A DNA stretch of 64,000 nucleotides from Psychrobacter sp. Pi2-1 (lineage in GTDB: Bacteria; Pseudomonadota; Gammaproteobacteria; Pseudomonadales; Moraxellaceae), in NCBI RefSeq assembly GCF_904846645.1, contig NZ_CAJHBO010000009.1, forward strand, positions 43,764 through 107,763, written 5' to 3'. Under the pieces are notes generated by a model. That model ran no database searches. It had not been told where the DNA came from and worked only from the letters and a program-made list of their open reading frames with translations. This document shows positions 18,468 through 28,327 of the stretch, in pieces; within the stretch, counting starts at the first letter, position 1; each line of letters opens with the position of its first letter. The translations under genes were made by a program, and so were the position numbers.

Positions 18468-19138
18468 GGTTCTCTCACCTCTGGCAAATGATCTGAGACA
18501 TAGTTGTACACAAATGCTGCTGTCGACACAATGGCGATGGGAACAAACAAAGCATCATAGCTGACTTTTGCAAACAAGAAAGCACCTACTGCGCTACCAC
18601 CGCAAAAGCAATACCAAATAATGGCTTGGAACCCTAAGGTTGGCTTACTGATAGAACGACCAGCAAGCCAATTACCAATTGCCGCCCCCATGTCTGATGT
18701 TAGCCCTGTTAAATGAGTGGTACGAATGACCGCCCCACTATAAGTTGCCACCATCGCGTTTTGCAATCCGCAGGCCATCGCTGCTGCTAATTGCCCTAAG
18801 TAATCATGCTGCTGATATAGCCAATAGCTAACTAACAGTAGCGCTGCTTCTAGATATAGCGCTCGCCCATAACGACGGCCGAGTTTCAATGATGTCTGTC
18901 CAATGACTAAGCCACTTAGTATAGCCCCTGCCAAAAAGGACAGTAACAAGGTACCAATATATAAAATACTACGCGCGTCTGAATGAGCGATAGCCGCTGC
19001 AAACAAGCTCACATTGCCCGTGACGTGCGACACTGATAAATTGGCAAACCCCATTAACGCCGTCGTATTCACGCAACCAGCACTAAATGCCAATACTGCC
19101 CCGCCCCATAGTATCCACTTTGGTAACTTGGTTATCAT
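18443..19138 (-). CDS. DUF1275 (YoaK-type) membrane protein
   Basis: The 231-residue protein has six hydrophobic segments. It carries DUF1275 hallmarks: AGCVNTTALMGF near the N-terminus, SHVTGNVSLFAAA, and ACGLQNAMVATYSGAVIRTTHLTG in mid-protein. The function of the family is not established, although a transport role is often suspected. GAGG lies close before the ATG at 19138. The last codons (PKKDRRLS and stop) are written by the descending arm of the terminator hairpin, so the end of the protein is constrained by an RNA structure. It lies between the small acidic protein and fabI. Confidence 0.85.
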   Translation of the reverse strand: MITKLPKWILWGGAVLAFSAGCVNTTALMGFANLSVSHVTGNVSLFAAAIAHSDARSILYIGTLLLSFLAGAILSGLVIGQTSLKLGRRYGRALYLEAALLLVSYWLYQQHDYLGQLAAAMACGLQNAMVATYSGAVIRTTHLTGLTSDMGAAIGNWLAGRSISKPTLGFQAIIWYCFCGGSAVGAFLFAKVSYDALFVPIAIVSTAAFVYNYVSDHLPEVREPKKDRRLS

Positions 19139-19218
19139 ATCCCTCGCTCAAAGGCACTTAGCTAAAAGTGCACACTGCTAAAAAAGTACATAGCCAAAAA
19201 GACTCATAGTATAACTAG

Positions 19219-19244
19219 AAAAGACAGCCAATTGGCTGTCTTTT
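19219..19244 (-). terminator. Terminator of fabI
   Basis: AAAAGACAGCC and GGCTGTCTTTT form a near-perfect palindrome around AATT, with a T-run on the minus strand just beyond the fabI stop at 19273. Confidence 0.75.
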
Positions 19245-19272
19245 CTATTATCAAACGAATCATCTATAACAA

Positions 19273-20082
19273 TTACTGTGCTGGTTCATCAAGCATCATC
19301 AACTGCTCACTGATAGCTACTGTATTAAAACCTGCATCAACGAACATAATCTCACCTGTGATACCAGATGCCCAAGGCGACAATAGGAACAATGCGGCGT
19401 TACCTACTTCTGTCTGTGTGATGTTGCGCTGTAGTGGCGCAATTTTTTCGCTGATATCGAGCATTTTACGGAAAGATTTAATGCCGCTAGCCGCTAGCGT
19501 GCGGATAGGACCTGCAGATATCGCATTAACACGGATACCTTCACCGCCCATAGACGTTGCTAAATAACGAACGCTGGCTTCAAGACTGGCTTTTGCCATA
19601 CCCATGACATTGTAGTTTGGCAATACTGAAATGCTACCTTCATAGGTCAGTGTCAGCATAGAACCATGACGCATCGCTAGTAACTCACGAGCCGCTTTTG
19701 CCAATGCAACAAAGCTGTAGCTAGAGATATCATGCGCGATGTGACTGCCTTCACGCGTAGTGGCATTCACAAAATCCCCATCTAGCTGATCCATCGGTGC
19801 AAAACCAATGGCATGTACCACACCATCAATACCGTCGCCCCAGTGAGCAGTCACTTGCTCAAAGCACGAAGCAATTGACTCATCAGAGGCGACATCACAC
19901 TCTAATACCAAATCCGCTTCGAATTTTTCGGCGGCCATATCGACGCGTTTTTTGATTTTGTCATTCGGGTAAGTCAGAATTAGTGAGGCCCCTTCGCGGT
20001 GCAGCGCTTCTGCGATAGCCCAAGCGATAGAGAGTTTACTTGCGATGCCAGTTACGACAAATCGTTGTCCTTGCAGTAGCAT
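19273..20082 (-). CDS. fabI: Enoyl-ACP reductase FabI (NADH)
   Basis: FabI catalyses the last step of each fatty-acid elongation cycle, reducing trans-2-enoyl-ACP. The 269-residue length is near the E. coli 262. The cofactor-binding N-terminus reads [20 protein letters not shown]. The catalytic residues are Tyr147, Tyr157 and Lys164 in YNVMGMAK. The end of the catalytic domain, [17 protein letters not shown], is typical of the triclosan-sensitive type. The ATG at 20082 has AAGGA at a good distance. It appears to be a single-gene unit with its own terminator. The only FabH-like gene in the window is far away at the left edge, so no fab cluster is formed. Confidence 0.95.
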   Translation of the reverse strand: MLLQGQRFVVTGIASKLSIAWAIAEALHREGASLILTYPNDKIKKRVDMAAEKFEADLVLECDVASDESIASCFEQVTAHWGDGIDGVVHAIGFAPMDQLDGDFVNATTREGSHIAHDISSYSFVALAKAARELLAMRHGSMLTLTYEGSISVLPNYNVMGMAKASLEASVRYLATSMGGEGIRVNAISAGPIRTLAASGIKSFRKMLDISEKIAPLQRNITQTEVGNAALFLLSPWASGITGEIMFVDAGFNTVAISEQLMMLDEPAQ

Positions 20083-20608
20083 AAGATTTCCTTTTGAATC
20101 AATCGAGATGATTTAGAATAAGAATTTATTTAGAGTAATTAGAAGATTGAGACTACTAAATAGTACAAATGAAAAGATGAGTTATTATACACGAATTAAT
20201 TTAAGTAAACAGTCGTAAACTGTATTTGGTTCTTGTTATTGGACTGACTAATACAAACAGCTAATAGAATAGAAATACCTAACAACGACTTATTGCTTAA
20301 AGTAGTATCGACAATGAGAGTTTTTCGCGAGTTATTAGATTGCATTTTAGCATCAATGCTTCACGATAAAATACTCAGACTATAGTAGTTTGCTTATTTC
20401 ATGAAAAAATCGCACTTCGAATATTAACACTACAACCGTTTACATTAAGTACCAAGCACCCCTTTATTGATTAAAGACTCAACTGCTAGCTACAGCAGTA
20501 TGAAGTTCAGCAGATTTCGAGTATAATCACAGCCCTTCCCAGCTTGCACAATTTTTATAAGAATCCTCACATGATAGGATTCAACGTTAAGCTACACCCA
20601 CATTTTGG
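20083..20608. other. Long intergenic region between fabI and folE
   Basis: This 526-base region separates two divergent genes. On the folE side a TATAAT box lies at 20522-20527, and GAATCCT/AGGATTC at 20561-20582 forms a seven-base-pair hairpin in the presumed leader. The rest is AT-rich with no gene-like frame above about 25 codons. Confidence 0.45.
20522..20527 (+). promoter_or_regulatory. Probable -10 box for folE
   Basis: TATAAT matches the sigma-70 -10 consensus exactly and would give a leader of about 75 bases. The -35 box is weak (TGAAGT at 20501-20506 with a 15-base spacer). Confidence 0.45.
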
Positions 20609-21220
20609 ATGGCTGCCAAACTTATGAGTAACACCCCCATCATAACCCCAGATTATAAAGAAAGTACCGAATCTTATCGCCAACTGATTGCTTCAACTGG
20701 CGAAGACTTAGATCGTCCGGGTTTGCTAGATACGCCTGTACGTGCTGCAAAGGCCTTTGCCCATTTGACCCAAGGCTATCATCAAAGCATAGAAGAAGTG
20801 GTCAATGATGCTGTGTTTCCATCAGCCAATCGCGAGCTGGTACTGGTACAGAACATTGAGTTTTATTCACTGTGTGAGCATCATATGCTACCGTTCCATG
20901 GTGTCGCTCATATTGGCTACTTACCTGACGGCCAAGTCTTAGGACTGTCAAAATTTGCCCGTATCGTCGATATGTTTGCTCGTCGTTTGCAAATACAAGA
21001 AAACCTAAGCGAGCAGATTGCGCAGACCATTATGGATGTTACTGGCTGCCGCGGCGTAGCAGTTGTTATGGATGCATCGCATATGTGTATGATGATGCGC
21101 GGTGTTAGCAAACAGCATTCAACCACGCGTAGTACCGCGATGCTTGGCGAATATCAACATAACAATCAAGCACGTAATGAATTTTTAGGTGCGGTACCTA
21201 AGCGTCAGCCAGCGTTTTAA
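20609..21220 (+). CDS. folE: GTP cyclohydrolase I FolE
   Basis: FolE converts GTP to dihydroneopterin triphosphate, the first step of folate synthesis. The zinc and active-site motif [20 protein letters not shown] begins near residue 87, with Cys89 and His92 as expected ligands; the second ligand region [12 protein letters not shown] is also present, and the [11 protein letters not shown] motif closes the active site. At 203 residues it is normal in size. ATG 20609 and ATG 20624 (MSNTP) are both possible starts, and neither has a strong ribosome site. It is convergent with msrAB and separated from it by a long perfect terminator hairpin. Confidence 0.95.
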   Translation: MAAKLMSNTPIITPDYKESTESYRQLIASTGEDLDRPGLLDTPVRAAKAFAHLTQGYHQSIEEVVNDAVFPSANRELVLVQNIEFYSLCEHHMLPFHGVAHIGYLPDGQVLGLSKFARIVDMFARRLQIQENLSEQIAQTIMDVTGCRGVAVVMDASHMCMMMRGVSKQHSTTRSTAMLGEYQHNNQARNEFLGAVPKRQPAF

Positions 21221-21256
21221 GTCGTTGTTAATTGCTTAAGCTGTTGTGAATAACAA

Positions 21257-21297
21257 CCAAATAAAAAGGACGCATATGATGCGTCCTTTTTATTTGG
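21257..21297. terminator. Bidirectional terminator between folE and msrAB
   Basis: A perfect 18-base-pair stem (21257-21274 with 21280-21297) encloses a five-base loop. The arms contain A5 and T5 runs, so it can end transcription from both sides. Confidence 0.9.
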
Positions 21298-21317
21298 CTG
21301 AGCGATAGGAAATAGTA

Positions 21318-22532
21318 CTAACCAACTGGTTTTACATCATCTATCCAATCACCATAACCAGCAGCTTCCATGTCTGCAAGCGGAATAAAGCGAAGCGCTG
21401 CTGAATTCATGCAATAGCGCTTGCCTGTCGGTGCTGGACCGTCGTCAAATACATGGCCCACGTGTGAGTCCGCGTAACGGCTACGAATTTCAGTACGGGT
21501 TCCAAATATTCCTCGATCTGGCTTTTCAACCACTAAGCTCGTATCCAATGGGCGAGTAAAACTCGGCCAGCCCGTACCAGATTTATATTTATCACGCGAA
21601 GAATACAGTGGCTCACCAGATACGACGTCTACATATAATCCAGGTTCTTTATTATCCCAATACTCATTATCAAAGGCGCGCTCAGTACCCTCTTTTTGGG
21701 TGACTTTGTACTGAATATCACTAAGGGACTTCTTTAGCGTATCTTGTGAAGGTTTTACAAATGTATCTGGGTTAAAACCTTTGCCTACCTTACTATCCGA
21801 TGTGTTATTTGACGTCACTTGCTGTGTGCTGTCTGCTTCAGGCGTAAACTGACTAAAATCAAGCTCATAGTTTTTACCATAGACACTCTCGATAAATTGA
21901 TAGCGACCAGAATTGAAGGTATAAGCTTTGTAGCGTATCGGGTTCTTTTTATAGTAATCTTGATGATACTCTTCAGCAGGATAAAAAGTGCTAGCAGGAA
22001 CAATCTCAATCACTACTGGTTTGTCATAAACACCAGAGGCTTGCAGTGATTGCTTAGCCGCTTCTGCAATTTGCTTTTCTTGCGCATTATTATAAAAAAT
22101 TGCTGGACGATACTGTGTACCGCGATCAACATACTGTCCTTGATCGTCAGTGGGGTCAGCGATTCTCCATAACGCCTGTACTATGCCATTGTAAGTAATC
22201 TTCTTAGGGTCATAATACACCTGCGCTGCCTCGGTATGCCCAGTACCACCTGCTGACACCTGCTTGTAGGTTGGGTTTTCAGCGGTGCCACCCGTATAGC
22301 CAGACACTACTTCTACCACGCCCGGGATTTTTTCATAACCTGCTTCAACACACCAAAAACACCCACCCGCTACCGTGGCTACTGCCAATCCTGGTGTAGT
22401 CGGTGCATATGGGTTAGCGGCAGTTGTGTTCTTTACAGTAGAGCTGTTTTCAGTTGATGCGCATCCTGCGTAAATCGCACTACTCGCTATGATAACTAGC
22501 CCTATAATTCTAGATGGTAATATGCGGTTCAT
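21318..22532 (-). CDS. msrAB: Bifunctional methionine sulfoxide reductase MsrA-MsrB, lipoprotein
   Basis: The 404-residue protein repairs oxidised methionine in envelope proteins. It begins with a lipoprotein signal ending YAGC, so Cys24 should be lipidated. The MsrA domain follows, with GGCFWC (Cys58 and Cys61), SGYTGG and [10 protein letters not shown]. The MsrB domain has [32 protein letters not shown] and the catalytic [11 protein letters not shown]. The zinc-binding CxxC pairs of many MsrB are absent, as in some fused enzymes. The residue where the resolving Cys is often found (SGCGWPSF) is Thr here. AGGAG precedes ATG 22532. The order MsrA then MsrB matches the fused enzymes of Neisseria, minus the thioredoxin-like domain. 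Confidence 0.93.
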   Translation of the reverse strand: MNRILPSRIIGLVIIASSAIYAGCASTENSSTVKNTTAANPYAPTTPGLAVATVAGGCFWCVEAGYEKIPGVVEVVSGYTGGTAENPTYKQVSAGGTGHTEAAQVYYDPKKITYNGIVQALWRIADPTDDQGQYVDRGTQYRPAIFYNNAQEKQIAEAAKQSLQASGVYDKPVVIEIVPASTFYPAEEYHQDYYKKNPIRYKAYTFNSGRYQFIESVYGKNYELDFSQFTPEADSTQQVTSNNTSDSKVGKGFNPDTFVKPSQDTLKKSLSDIQYKVTQKEGTERAFDNEYWDNKEPGLYVDVVSGEPLYSSRDKYKSGTGWPSFTRPLDTSLVVEKPDRGIFGTRTEIRSRYADSHVGHVFDDGPAPTGKRYCMNSAALRFIPLADMEAAGYGDWIDDVKPVG

Positions 22533-22747
22533 GAAAATCTCCTAAGCGTAATGTCCTTTAAATATCCTAACGCTTTTGTATCACTGAAACATTCCTATAC
22601 TGTTATATATTTACAGTTTATTAAGATATTTTTTATCAACTGGGTTTAATTGCAAGATAAATTAAACAATTATTTGATAGCAACTATATATTTTATTATG
22701 AGTTAACTATAGAAACAGAACAGAAGCTTTATTATCTCAAATGCATT

Positions 22748-22786
22748 AAAAAAGCCTATCATCCAAAGAGTAATAGACTTTTTTAT
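22748..22786 (-). terminator. Terminator of the alcohol dehydrogenase gene
   Basis: On the minus strand, GTCTAT pairs with ATAGGC (one wobble) and is flanked by A6 and T6 runs, about 30 bases beyond the stop at 22813. Confidence 0.65.
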
Positions 22787-22812
22787 TTTAATAACACTAG
22801 CTTTATAAAAAA

Positions 22813-24123
22813 CTATGACGCTGTTTCATTATTACTATCAGCGCGTTCGTCACTAGCCTGCTTAATTTTCGTTAGAATTTCTTTGATTTCAGATGCTGAT
22901 AAATAGGTTGGCACGGCATAGGTGTCACTGACTTCTTTTGCAGCAGCCTTTGCAATATCATCAAAGTCGCTAGTTTGCATACCATTGACAGTCGGATCAA
23001 TATTTAAATCTGCAATCAAGTCTCTAACTTGCGTGATAAGGTGATCTGCTATCTCACTATCGCCATTAGCTGCTTGACCATTCTGTACCATACCGGTTCT
23101 TTTCGCCAGTGCAGCCAGTCTTTTTTTGCTCACTTTGCGATTGACGTCAAGCATATAAGGCAACACGATGGCATTAGCACGACCATGAGGAATACTATAG
23201 TAAGCGCCTAACTGATGCGCGATAGCATGCACATAGCCTAGACCTGCTTTGTTAAAGGCGATCCCGCCGTAATGAGCAGCGATACCCATCTCTTCTCTTG
23301 CTTTTAGATTGCCACCATCTTTATAAGCTAGTGGTAGATAATGCATAACAGATTTTACGGCAGAGGCTGCATAGTAATCTGTCTCTACGCTAGCATTGGC
23401 ACTCATCCATGCTTCTAGTGCATGGGTCAATACATCAATACCAGTATCTGCTGTAATATGGGCTGGCATACCTTTCATAATAACTGGGTCAATCGCTGCG
23501 GCTAGCGGTACCATTCTTGGGTCGATAGACAATGCTTTTTGATGTGTTTTATCATCCGATACTACTGCGCCAAGCGTCGCTTCTGAACCCGTGCCAGCTG
23601 TCGTTGGTACGCAGTATAGCGGGGTCGCAGGCTTTCTTGCCTTAAGAATACCGATTAGCTGTTTGGGCTTGCATTTATTGCCTTGAGACATGGCTATCAT
23701 TTTGGCTGCATCAATCACTGAGCCGCCGCCAATGGCTACGATAGAGTCACAATTGGCTTCTATAGACTGACGGAGCCCTTCTTCAACTACTTTAAAAGTA
23801 GGATCTGGCGTAATACCATCATAGATGTGATAACTGATATTTTTCGCATCTAGATAATCGGTAACTTTTGCAGGTATACCCAGTTTGTTGAGCACTGTAT
23901 CCGTGACAATAAACACATTGGTATTGCCTTCATTGATAAGCATATCGCATAGCTCATCACAGGCAGTCTCACCGACAAAGAGCATTGGTCTTCTGATAGG
24001 TATCACATAAGATACTGCTTTTAATACCTTTGCGCGAGTCTTAGCGACAGCCAAATAACCAGCATGCTGCAAACTGTTGTTCTTTACCAATTTAGTAATA
24101 CTGTTTTGTGTTTTCATGAGCAC
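22813..24123 (-). CDS. Iron-containing alcohol dehydrogenase
   Basis: The protein of about 434-436 residues belongs to the iron-dependent group III alcohol dehydrogenases. The NAD-binding motif GGGSVIDAAKM and the PTTAGTGSEAT motif are present, and the metal ligands lie in DTGIDVLTHALEAWMS and AIAHQLGAYYSIPHGRANA. The first 40 residues form an extension ahead of the usual start of the domain. The frame opens at GTG 24123, but ATG 24117 follows two codons later; AAGGA upstream suits either. Substrate is not visible; ethanol, butanol or other short alcohols and aldehydes are used by relatives. It stands alone, with a 255-base gap to the yej-type operon. Confidence 0.9.
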   Translation of the reverse strand: MLMKTQNSITKLVKNNSLQHAGYLAVAKTRAKVLKAVSYVIPIRRPMLFVGETACDELCDMLINEGNTNVFIVTDTVLNKLGIPAKVTDYLDAKNISYHIYDGITPDPTFKVVEEGLRQSIEANCDSIVAIGGGSVIDAAKMIAMSQGNKCKPKQLIGILKARKPATPLYCVPTTAGTGSEATLGAVVSDDKTHQKALSIDPRMVPLAAAIDPVIMKGMPAHITADTGIDVLTHALEAWMSANASVETDYYAASAVKSVMHYLPLAYKDGGNLKAREEMGIAAHYGGIAFNKAGLGYVHAIAHQLGAYYSIPHGRANAIVLPYMLDVNRKVSKKRLAALAKRTGMVQNGQAANGDSEIADHLITQVRDLIADLNIDPTVNGMQTSDFDDIAKAAAKEVSDTYAVPTYLSASEIKEILTKIKQASDERADSNNETAS

Positions 24124-24378
24124 AAAAATCCTTTTTAATGATGGTTTTAACTGCTATAAAGACCGTTTTTGCCAGCCAGTTAAATATTACTAATTTACGA
24201 GCGCCAGAATGTATCACAGCATTATAAAATGGGCAGCTCTCTAAAATTATTGTACCACTGCTTTTTTCAATATGTCGCTATTATTATGAACTGCAATGTG
24301 TCAATTTTATACCAAGCCGCTTGATTTAGTTGCTTAGTTTGATTGATCAGTCTCAGTGACTACAGTAAGTCGTTTAAA

Positions 24379-26058
24379 CTAGTCAGTACTTGCCTTTAAC
24401 AGTTGCTGAGTGTAAGTATGTTGTGGATGATTAAAGAGATCTTCGGTACGTCCAGATTCTACGCAAGTGCCTTCTTTTAATACCATAATATGCTGACACA
24501 GTGCGCGTACTACTTTGAGATCATGACTGATAAAGACATAACTGATTTCTAGCCTTTCTTGAATTTCACGTAATAAACTAACTACTGTGACCTGTGTGGT
24601 ACTGTCGAGTGCGGAGGTCGGCTCATCTAATATAAGTAAGCTTGGTTTCATAATGAGTGCACGCGCCAGTGCCACGCGTTGACGCTGGCCACCTGACAGC
24701 TCGTGTGGATAGCGCTGCGCAAATGCTAAAGGCAAATGTACCGTAGCAAGACTATCTAGCACCGCTTGCTGACGTGCAACTTTATCCACGCCTTGTACCA
24801 GCAGACCCTCTTCAACGATTTGCATGACTGTCATACGCGGATTAATACTGGCAAATGGATCTTGAAATACCATCTGAATCTGCGAGCGGAAGTTACGCAG
24901 CGCCTTTTTGGACAATGCTGAGATATCTTGCCCGTTGACCACTATCTGCCCATTCACATGTGCTTGATTGCTCAGTAATTGGCTGAGCGCCAGTGCAATG
25001 GTGGTTTTACCAGAGCCAGACTCACCGACGATACCCAATGCCTGACCTTTTTGCAGTGTCATATCGACATTTTCGACCGCGTCAAACCAGCGCTTGGTAC
25101 CACCAAACAGACCTTTTTCAATTGGGAACTGTACATTAAGGCGCTTCACTTCTAGTACGCTTGATTGTTTGTCTGCATTATCGTCTTTTATGGTTAATGC
25201 TTGCCCAAAGTCTTGCTTGATAAGTGTGCGAGTATAATCGGCCTTAGGCTGATCAAATACCGCTGACGTTTGACCCTGTTCAATCGTTTGACCTTGGCGC
25301 ATAACGATAACCTCATCACTATAGCGCCTGACCAGATTGAGATCATGGCTGATTAATATCATCGCCATATTGTGCTTGCGTTTGAGATCATCTAGTAGCG
25401 CCAAAATCTCATGCTGCAAGGTAACATCAAGCGCAGTTGTTGGCTCATCAGCAATTAAAATATCAGGCTGCTGAGCCAATGCCATGGCAATCATCACTCG
25501 CTGACGCTGACCACCTGATAGCTCATGTGGGTAACGGTTCAACTTGTCAGCAGGATCTGCAATATTGACATCATTTAGCAAAGCGATGCTGGTGTCTCGC
25601 CATTGCTTCTTAGGTACGCCGCTTAGACGCAACGATTCAGAAATTTGTTTAGCGACTGTATGCAACGGATTTAATGCGGTCATTGGCTCTTGAAATACCA
25701 TACCGATACGCTGTCCACGAATAGACCGCAATGCAGCATTACGCGTCTTATCATTTGCTATGGACAAGGTCGACATGCCTGTTGTACTTGCCAGCTGTAC
25801 CACACCCGTGATGGTCAAACTATCAGGTAACAGACCTAATAGCGCAAGACTGGCAATTGACTTACCAGACCCTGACTCACCAACGATGGCCAAGGTTTGC
25901 CCTTGTCTTAACTCATAAGAAAGCGCATCGACCAATTGGACGCCTGTAGTCGTCGTGATAGTGAGCTTATCTACAGTTAGCATAAGCTTATCTTGTGCAC
26001 GATTAGGGCTTTCATCTGGCGCGTTGCTATGCTCGGCAGCGATAATATTTTCAGTCAT
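24379..26058 (-). CDS. yejF: ABC importer ATPase with two nucleotide-binding domains (YejF-like)
   Basis: The product is about 559 residues and joins two ABC ATPase domains. The first has Walker A GESGSGKS, signature LSGGQRQRV and Walker B ILIADEPTTALD. The second has GESGSGKT, LSGGQRQRVALARAL and LLILDEPTSALD. This layout, with an OppD half and an OppF half, is that of YejF, the energising subunit of the YejABEF peptide importer. The open frame extends to 26103, but ATG 26058 follows the stop of the permease gene with one base between, so it is preferred. It is the last gene of the cluster; E. coli YejABEF imports peptides and microcin C. Confidence 0.92.
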   Translation of the reverse strand: MTENIIAAEHSNAPDESPNRAQDKLMLTVDKLTITTTTGVQLVDALSYELRQGQTLAIVGESGSGKSIASLALLGLLPDSLTITGVVQLASTTGMSTLSIANDKTRNAALRSIRGQRIGMVFQEPMTALNPLHTVAKQISESLRLSGVPKKQWRDTSIALLNDVNIADPADKLNRYPHELSGGQRQRVMIAMALAQQPDILIADEPTTALDVTLQHEILALLDDLKRKHNMAMILISHDLNLVRRYSDEVIVMRQGQTIEQGQTSAVFDQPKADYTRTLIKQDFGQALTIKDDNADKQSSVLEVKRLNVQFPIEKGLFGGTKRWFDAVENVDMTLQKGQALGIVGESGSGKTTIALALSQLLSNQAHVNGQIVVNGQDISALSKKALRNFRSQIQMVFQDPFASINPRMTVMQIVEEGLLVQGVDKVARQQAVLDSLATVHLPLAFAQRYPHELSGGQRQRVALARALIMKPSLLILDEPTSALDSTTQVTVVSLLREIQERLEISYVFISHDLKVVRALCQHIMVLKEGTCVESGRTEDLFNHPQHTYTQQLLKASTD

Positions 26059-26059
26059 A

Positions 26060-27172
26060 TTAAGAACGCCTCGGGTCAAACGCGTCACGCAGCGCTTCGC
26101 CAACGAAGATGAGCAATGACAAAATAAAGGTCAAACTAAAGAATCCTGACAAAGCAAGCCAAGGTGCATCAAGGTTGTTCTTTCCTTGTACCATTAGCTC
26201 ACCAAGAGACGGCGAGCCAGGTGGCAATCCATATCCCAAGAAATCCAGCGCAGTCAAAGCGATAATATTGGCCGTTAGAATAAATGGCAACTGCGATAAG
26301 CTAGAAGCTAACGCATTGGGTAAGATATGTCTGAGCATGATTTGGCTGTCCGAAACACCTAAATTGCGTGCAGCTCGCACATAGTCAAAGTTGCGGGCTC
26401 GCAAAAACTCTGCCCGTACCAAACCGACCAAACCCATCCAACCGAACAACAGCATCATGGCGAACAGCATAATAATGCTAGGACTAAACAAACTGACCAA
26501 AATAATGATCATAAACAGCTGAGGCATACCGCCCCATACTTCCATAAATCGCTGCCCTGCCAGATCTACCCAGCCGCCATAATAGCCTTGTACCGCACCG
26601 ACGATAATCCCAATCAAGGCGCCCGCGAGCGTCAGAGCCAGACCAAACAGTAACGACACTCGCATACCATAAAGTATTCGTGCCAGCACATCACGCCCCA
26701 TATCATCAGTACCAAGCCAGTTCTGAGCATTGGGTGCTGCTGGATAAGGTAGACCAAGCTCGACATTCGGTGTCTGGTCGGCAAACGGAATAAGCGGCAT
26801 TAGATAAAACCCTTGCTCATCAATCAGCGACTGCACTGCAGGGTCTTTATAATTGGTTTCGGTCTCAAATACACCGCCAAACGTCGTTTCAGGATAGGCC
26901 TTTAATACTGGAAAGTAATAATCGCCTTGATACTGCACTAACAATGGTTTGTCATTGGCAATGACATTAGCCGCCATGCAGATGACAAATATCACTGCGA
27001 AAACAAACAGCGATATCACCCCAAGTCTATTTTGGCGAAAGCGATTTAAACGTGCTTGCCAGATAGGGTTCAAGCGTTGCTTTTTTGTGATAGATAGCTG
27101 CTCAGGCATCGATGATTTATCTGGTTCGCTATTAATAGGACTGCTCTTTGATGAAGGTTGATTATTTGACAT
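26060..27172 (-). CDS. yejE: ABC importer permease (YejE-like)
   Basis: The 370-residue protein has an N-terminal polar stretch, one membrane segment near residue 50, a periplasmic domain of about 90 residues, and then five segments with the permease motif RAARNLGVSDSQIMLRHILPN, the EAA loop that contacts the ATPase. LGTDDMGRDVLARILYGMR is a further hallmark of DppC/OppC-type permeases. It overlaps yejB by one base (TAATG), a sign of translational coupling. The periplasmic insert matches YejE rather than the shorter DppC. It works as a heterodimer with the YejB-like protein. Confidence 0.92.
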   Translation of the reverse strand: MSNNQPSSKSSPINSEPDKSSMPEQLSITKKQRLNPIWQARLNRFRQNRLGVISLFVFAVIFVICMAANVIANDKPLLVQYQGDYYFPVLKAYPETTFGGVFETETNYKDPAVQSLIDEQGFYLMPLIPFADQTPNVELGLPYPAAPNAQNWLGTDDMGRDVLARILYGMRVSLLFGLALTLAGALIGIIVGAVQGYYGGWVDLAGQRFMEVWGGMPQLFMIIILVSLFSPSIIMLFAMMLLFGWMGLVGLVRAEFLRARNFDYVRAARNLGVSDSQIMLRHILPNALASSLSQLPFILTANIIALTALDFLGYGLPPGSPSLGELMVQGKNNLDAPWLALSGFFSLTFILSLLIFVGEALRDAFDPRRS

Positions 27173-28242
27173 TAGCGCCCCTCAAAATCAATACGAGGAT
27201 CAATTAAGTGATAACTCAAATCACTGATTAATTGCAGTAGCAGCCCCACTAAGGTAAAGATAAATAGCGTGCCAAATATCACTGGATAATCACGTTGTTG
27301 AATGGCTTCAAACCCTAACAAGCCTAGGCCATCTAGTTTAAAGATAATTTCAATCAAAAAATTACCCGCAAAGAAGATACCAACAATAGCGGCTGGAATA
27401 CCTGCGATAATAATCAACATCGCATTGCGAAACACATGTCCGTATAGCACCTGACGCTCACCTAAGCCTTTAGCACGAGCGGTCAGTACATACTGCTTGC
27501 CCAATTCCTCTAAAAAGCTGAATTTGGTCAAATAGGTCAAACCTGCAAAACCGCCTACAGTACTTGCCAGTAAAGGTAACGCCAAATGCCAAAAATAATC
27601 TTTTACTTTACCAAGCGCACTTAGCTGATCAAAATTCTCGGACGTCAGTCCCTGTAACGGGAAAATGTTCCAGTAGCTGCCACCCGCAAAGAACACCAGT
27701 AAAATCACTGCAAATACAAACACAGGTATCGCATGTCCGATCGCCAGCAGCATAGCCGTGGCTTTATCAATGCCTGAGCCATGATGCATCGCTTTATACA
27801 CTCCTAGCGGAATAGCGATCATATAGATGAGCAACGTACTCCACAGCCCAAGCGATATCGAGACTGGTAACTTCTCTACGATAAGTTCGGTCACCGACTG
27901 CCCTTTAAAAAAAGACTCACCAAAATCTAGCTGAGCGTAGTTCTTTAACATGAGCCAAAATCGCTCTGGAGCGGATTTGTCAAAGCCATATTGAACATTG
28001 ATTGCAGCGACCATCTCCTCAGAGAGGCCTCGCGTACCTTGATACGTACTGTCATTGCCACCTGCACTGCCCGCACCAATATTACCGCCAAGCGCATTGT
28101 CTTTTGCACCCTGTTCAATCAGTGCCAGCTGCTGCTCAACAGGCCCGCCTGGTGCCGCCTGTACGATCACAAAGTTGGCAAGCAAGATCAAAAATAGTGT
28201 CGGCAATATCAGTAGTAGTCTTTTTAAGATATAACGACCCAT
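27172..28242 (-). CDS. yejB: ABC importer permease (YejB-like)
   Basis: The 356-residue protein opens with MGRYILKRLLLILPTLF, the standard start of DppB/OppB permeases. It has a polar periplasmic loop after the first segment, then five segments and the EAA loop VLTARAKGLGERQVLYGHVFR. The loop between residues 35 and 80 is Gly/Ala-rich. This is the YejB-type arrangement and the gene sits directly before the YejE-like gene. An 86-base gap separates it from gloB, and no terminator is seen there, so the importer genes probably share a transcript with gloB. Confidence 0.92.
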   Translation of the reverse strand: MGRYILKRLLLILPTLFLILLANFVIVQAAPGGPVEQQLALIEQGAKDNALGGNIGAGSAGGNDSTYQGTRGLSEEMVAAINVQYGFDKSAPERFWLMLKNYAQLDFGESFFKGQSVTELIVEKLPVSISLGLWSTLLIYMIAIPLGVYKAMHHGSGIDKATAMLLAIGHAIPVFVFAVILLVFFAGGSYWNIFPLQGLTSENFDQLSALGKVKDYFWHLALPLLASTVGGFAGLTYLTKFSFLEELGKQYVLTARAKGLGERQVLYGHVFRNAMLIIIAGIPAAIVGIFFAGNFLIEIIFKLDGLGLLGFEAIQQRDYPVIFGTLFIFTLVGLLLQLISDLSYHLIDPRIDFEGR

Positions 28243-28327
28243 AATGGCGACTTCCTAAATAAAGAGAGATAGCAATGACGTTCAGCAGCGAATTGATTTT
28301 TGTTGAAGCAGTACACAAAAGCATTTT

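Noticed and set aside
20313..20384. 23-codon frame between fabI and folE
   Set aside because: No ribosome site and too short to support without conservation data.
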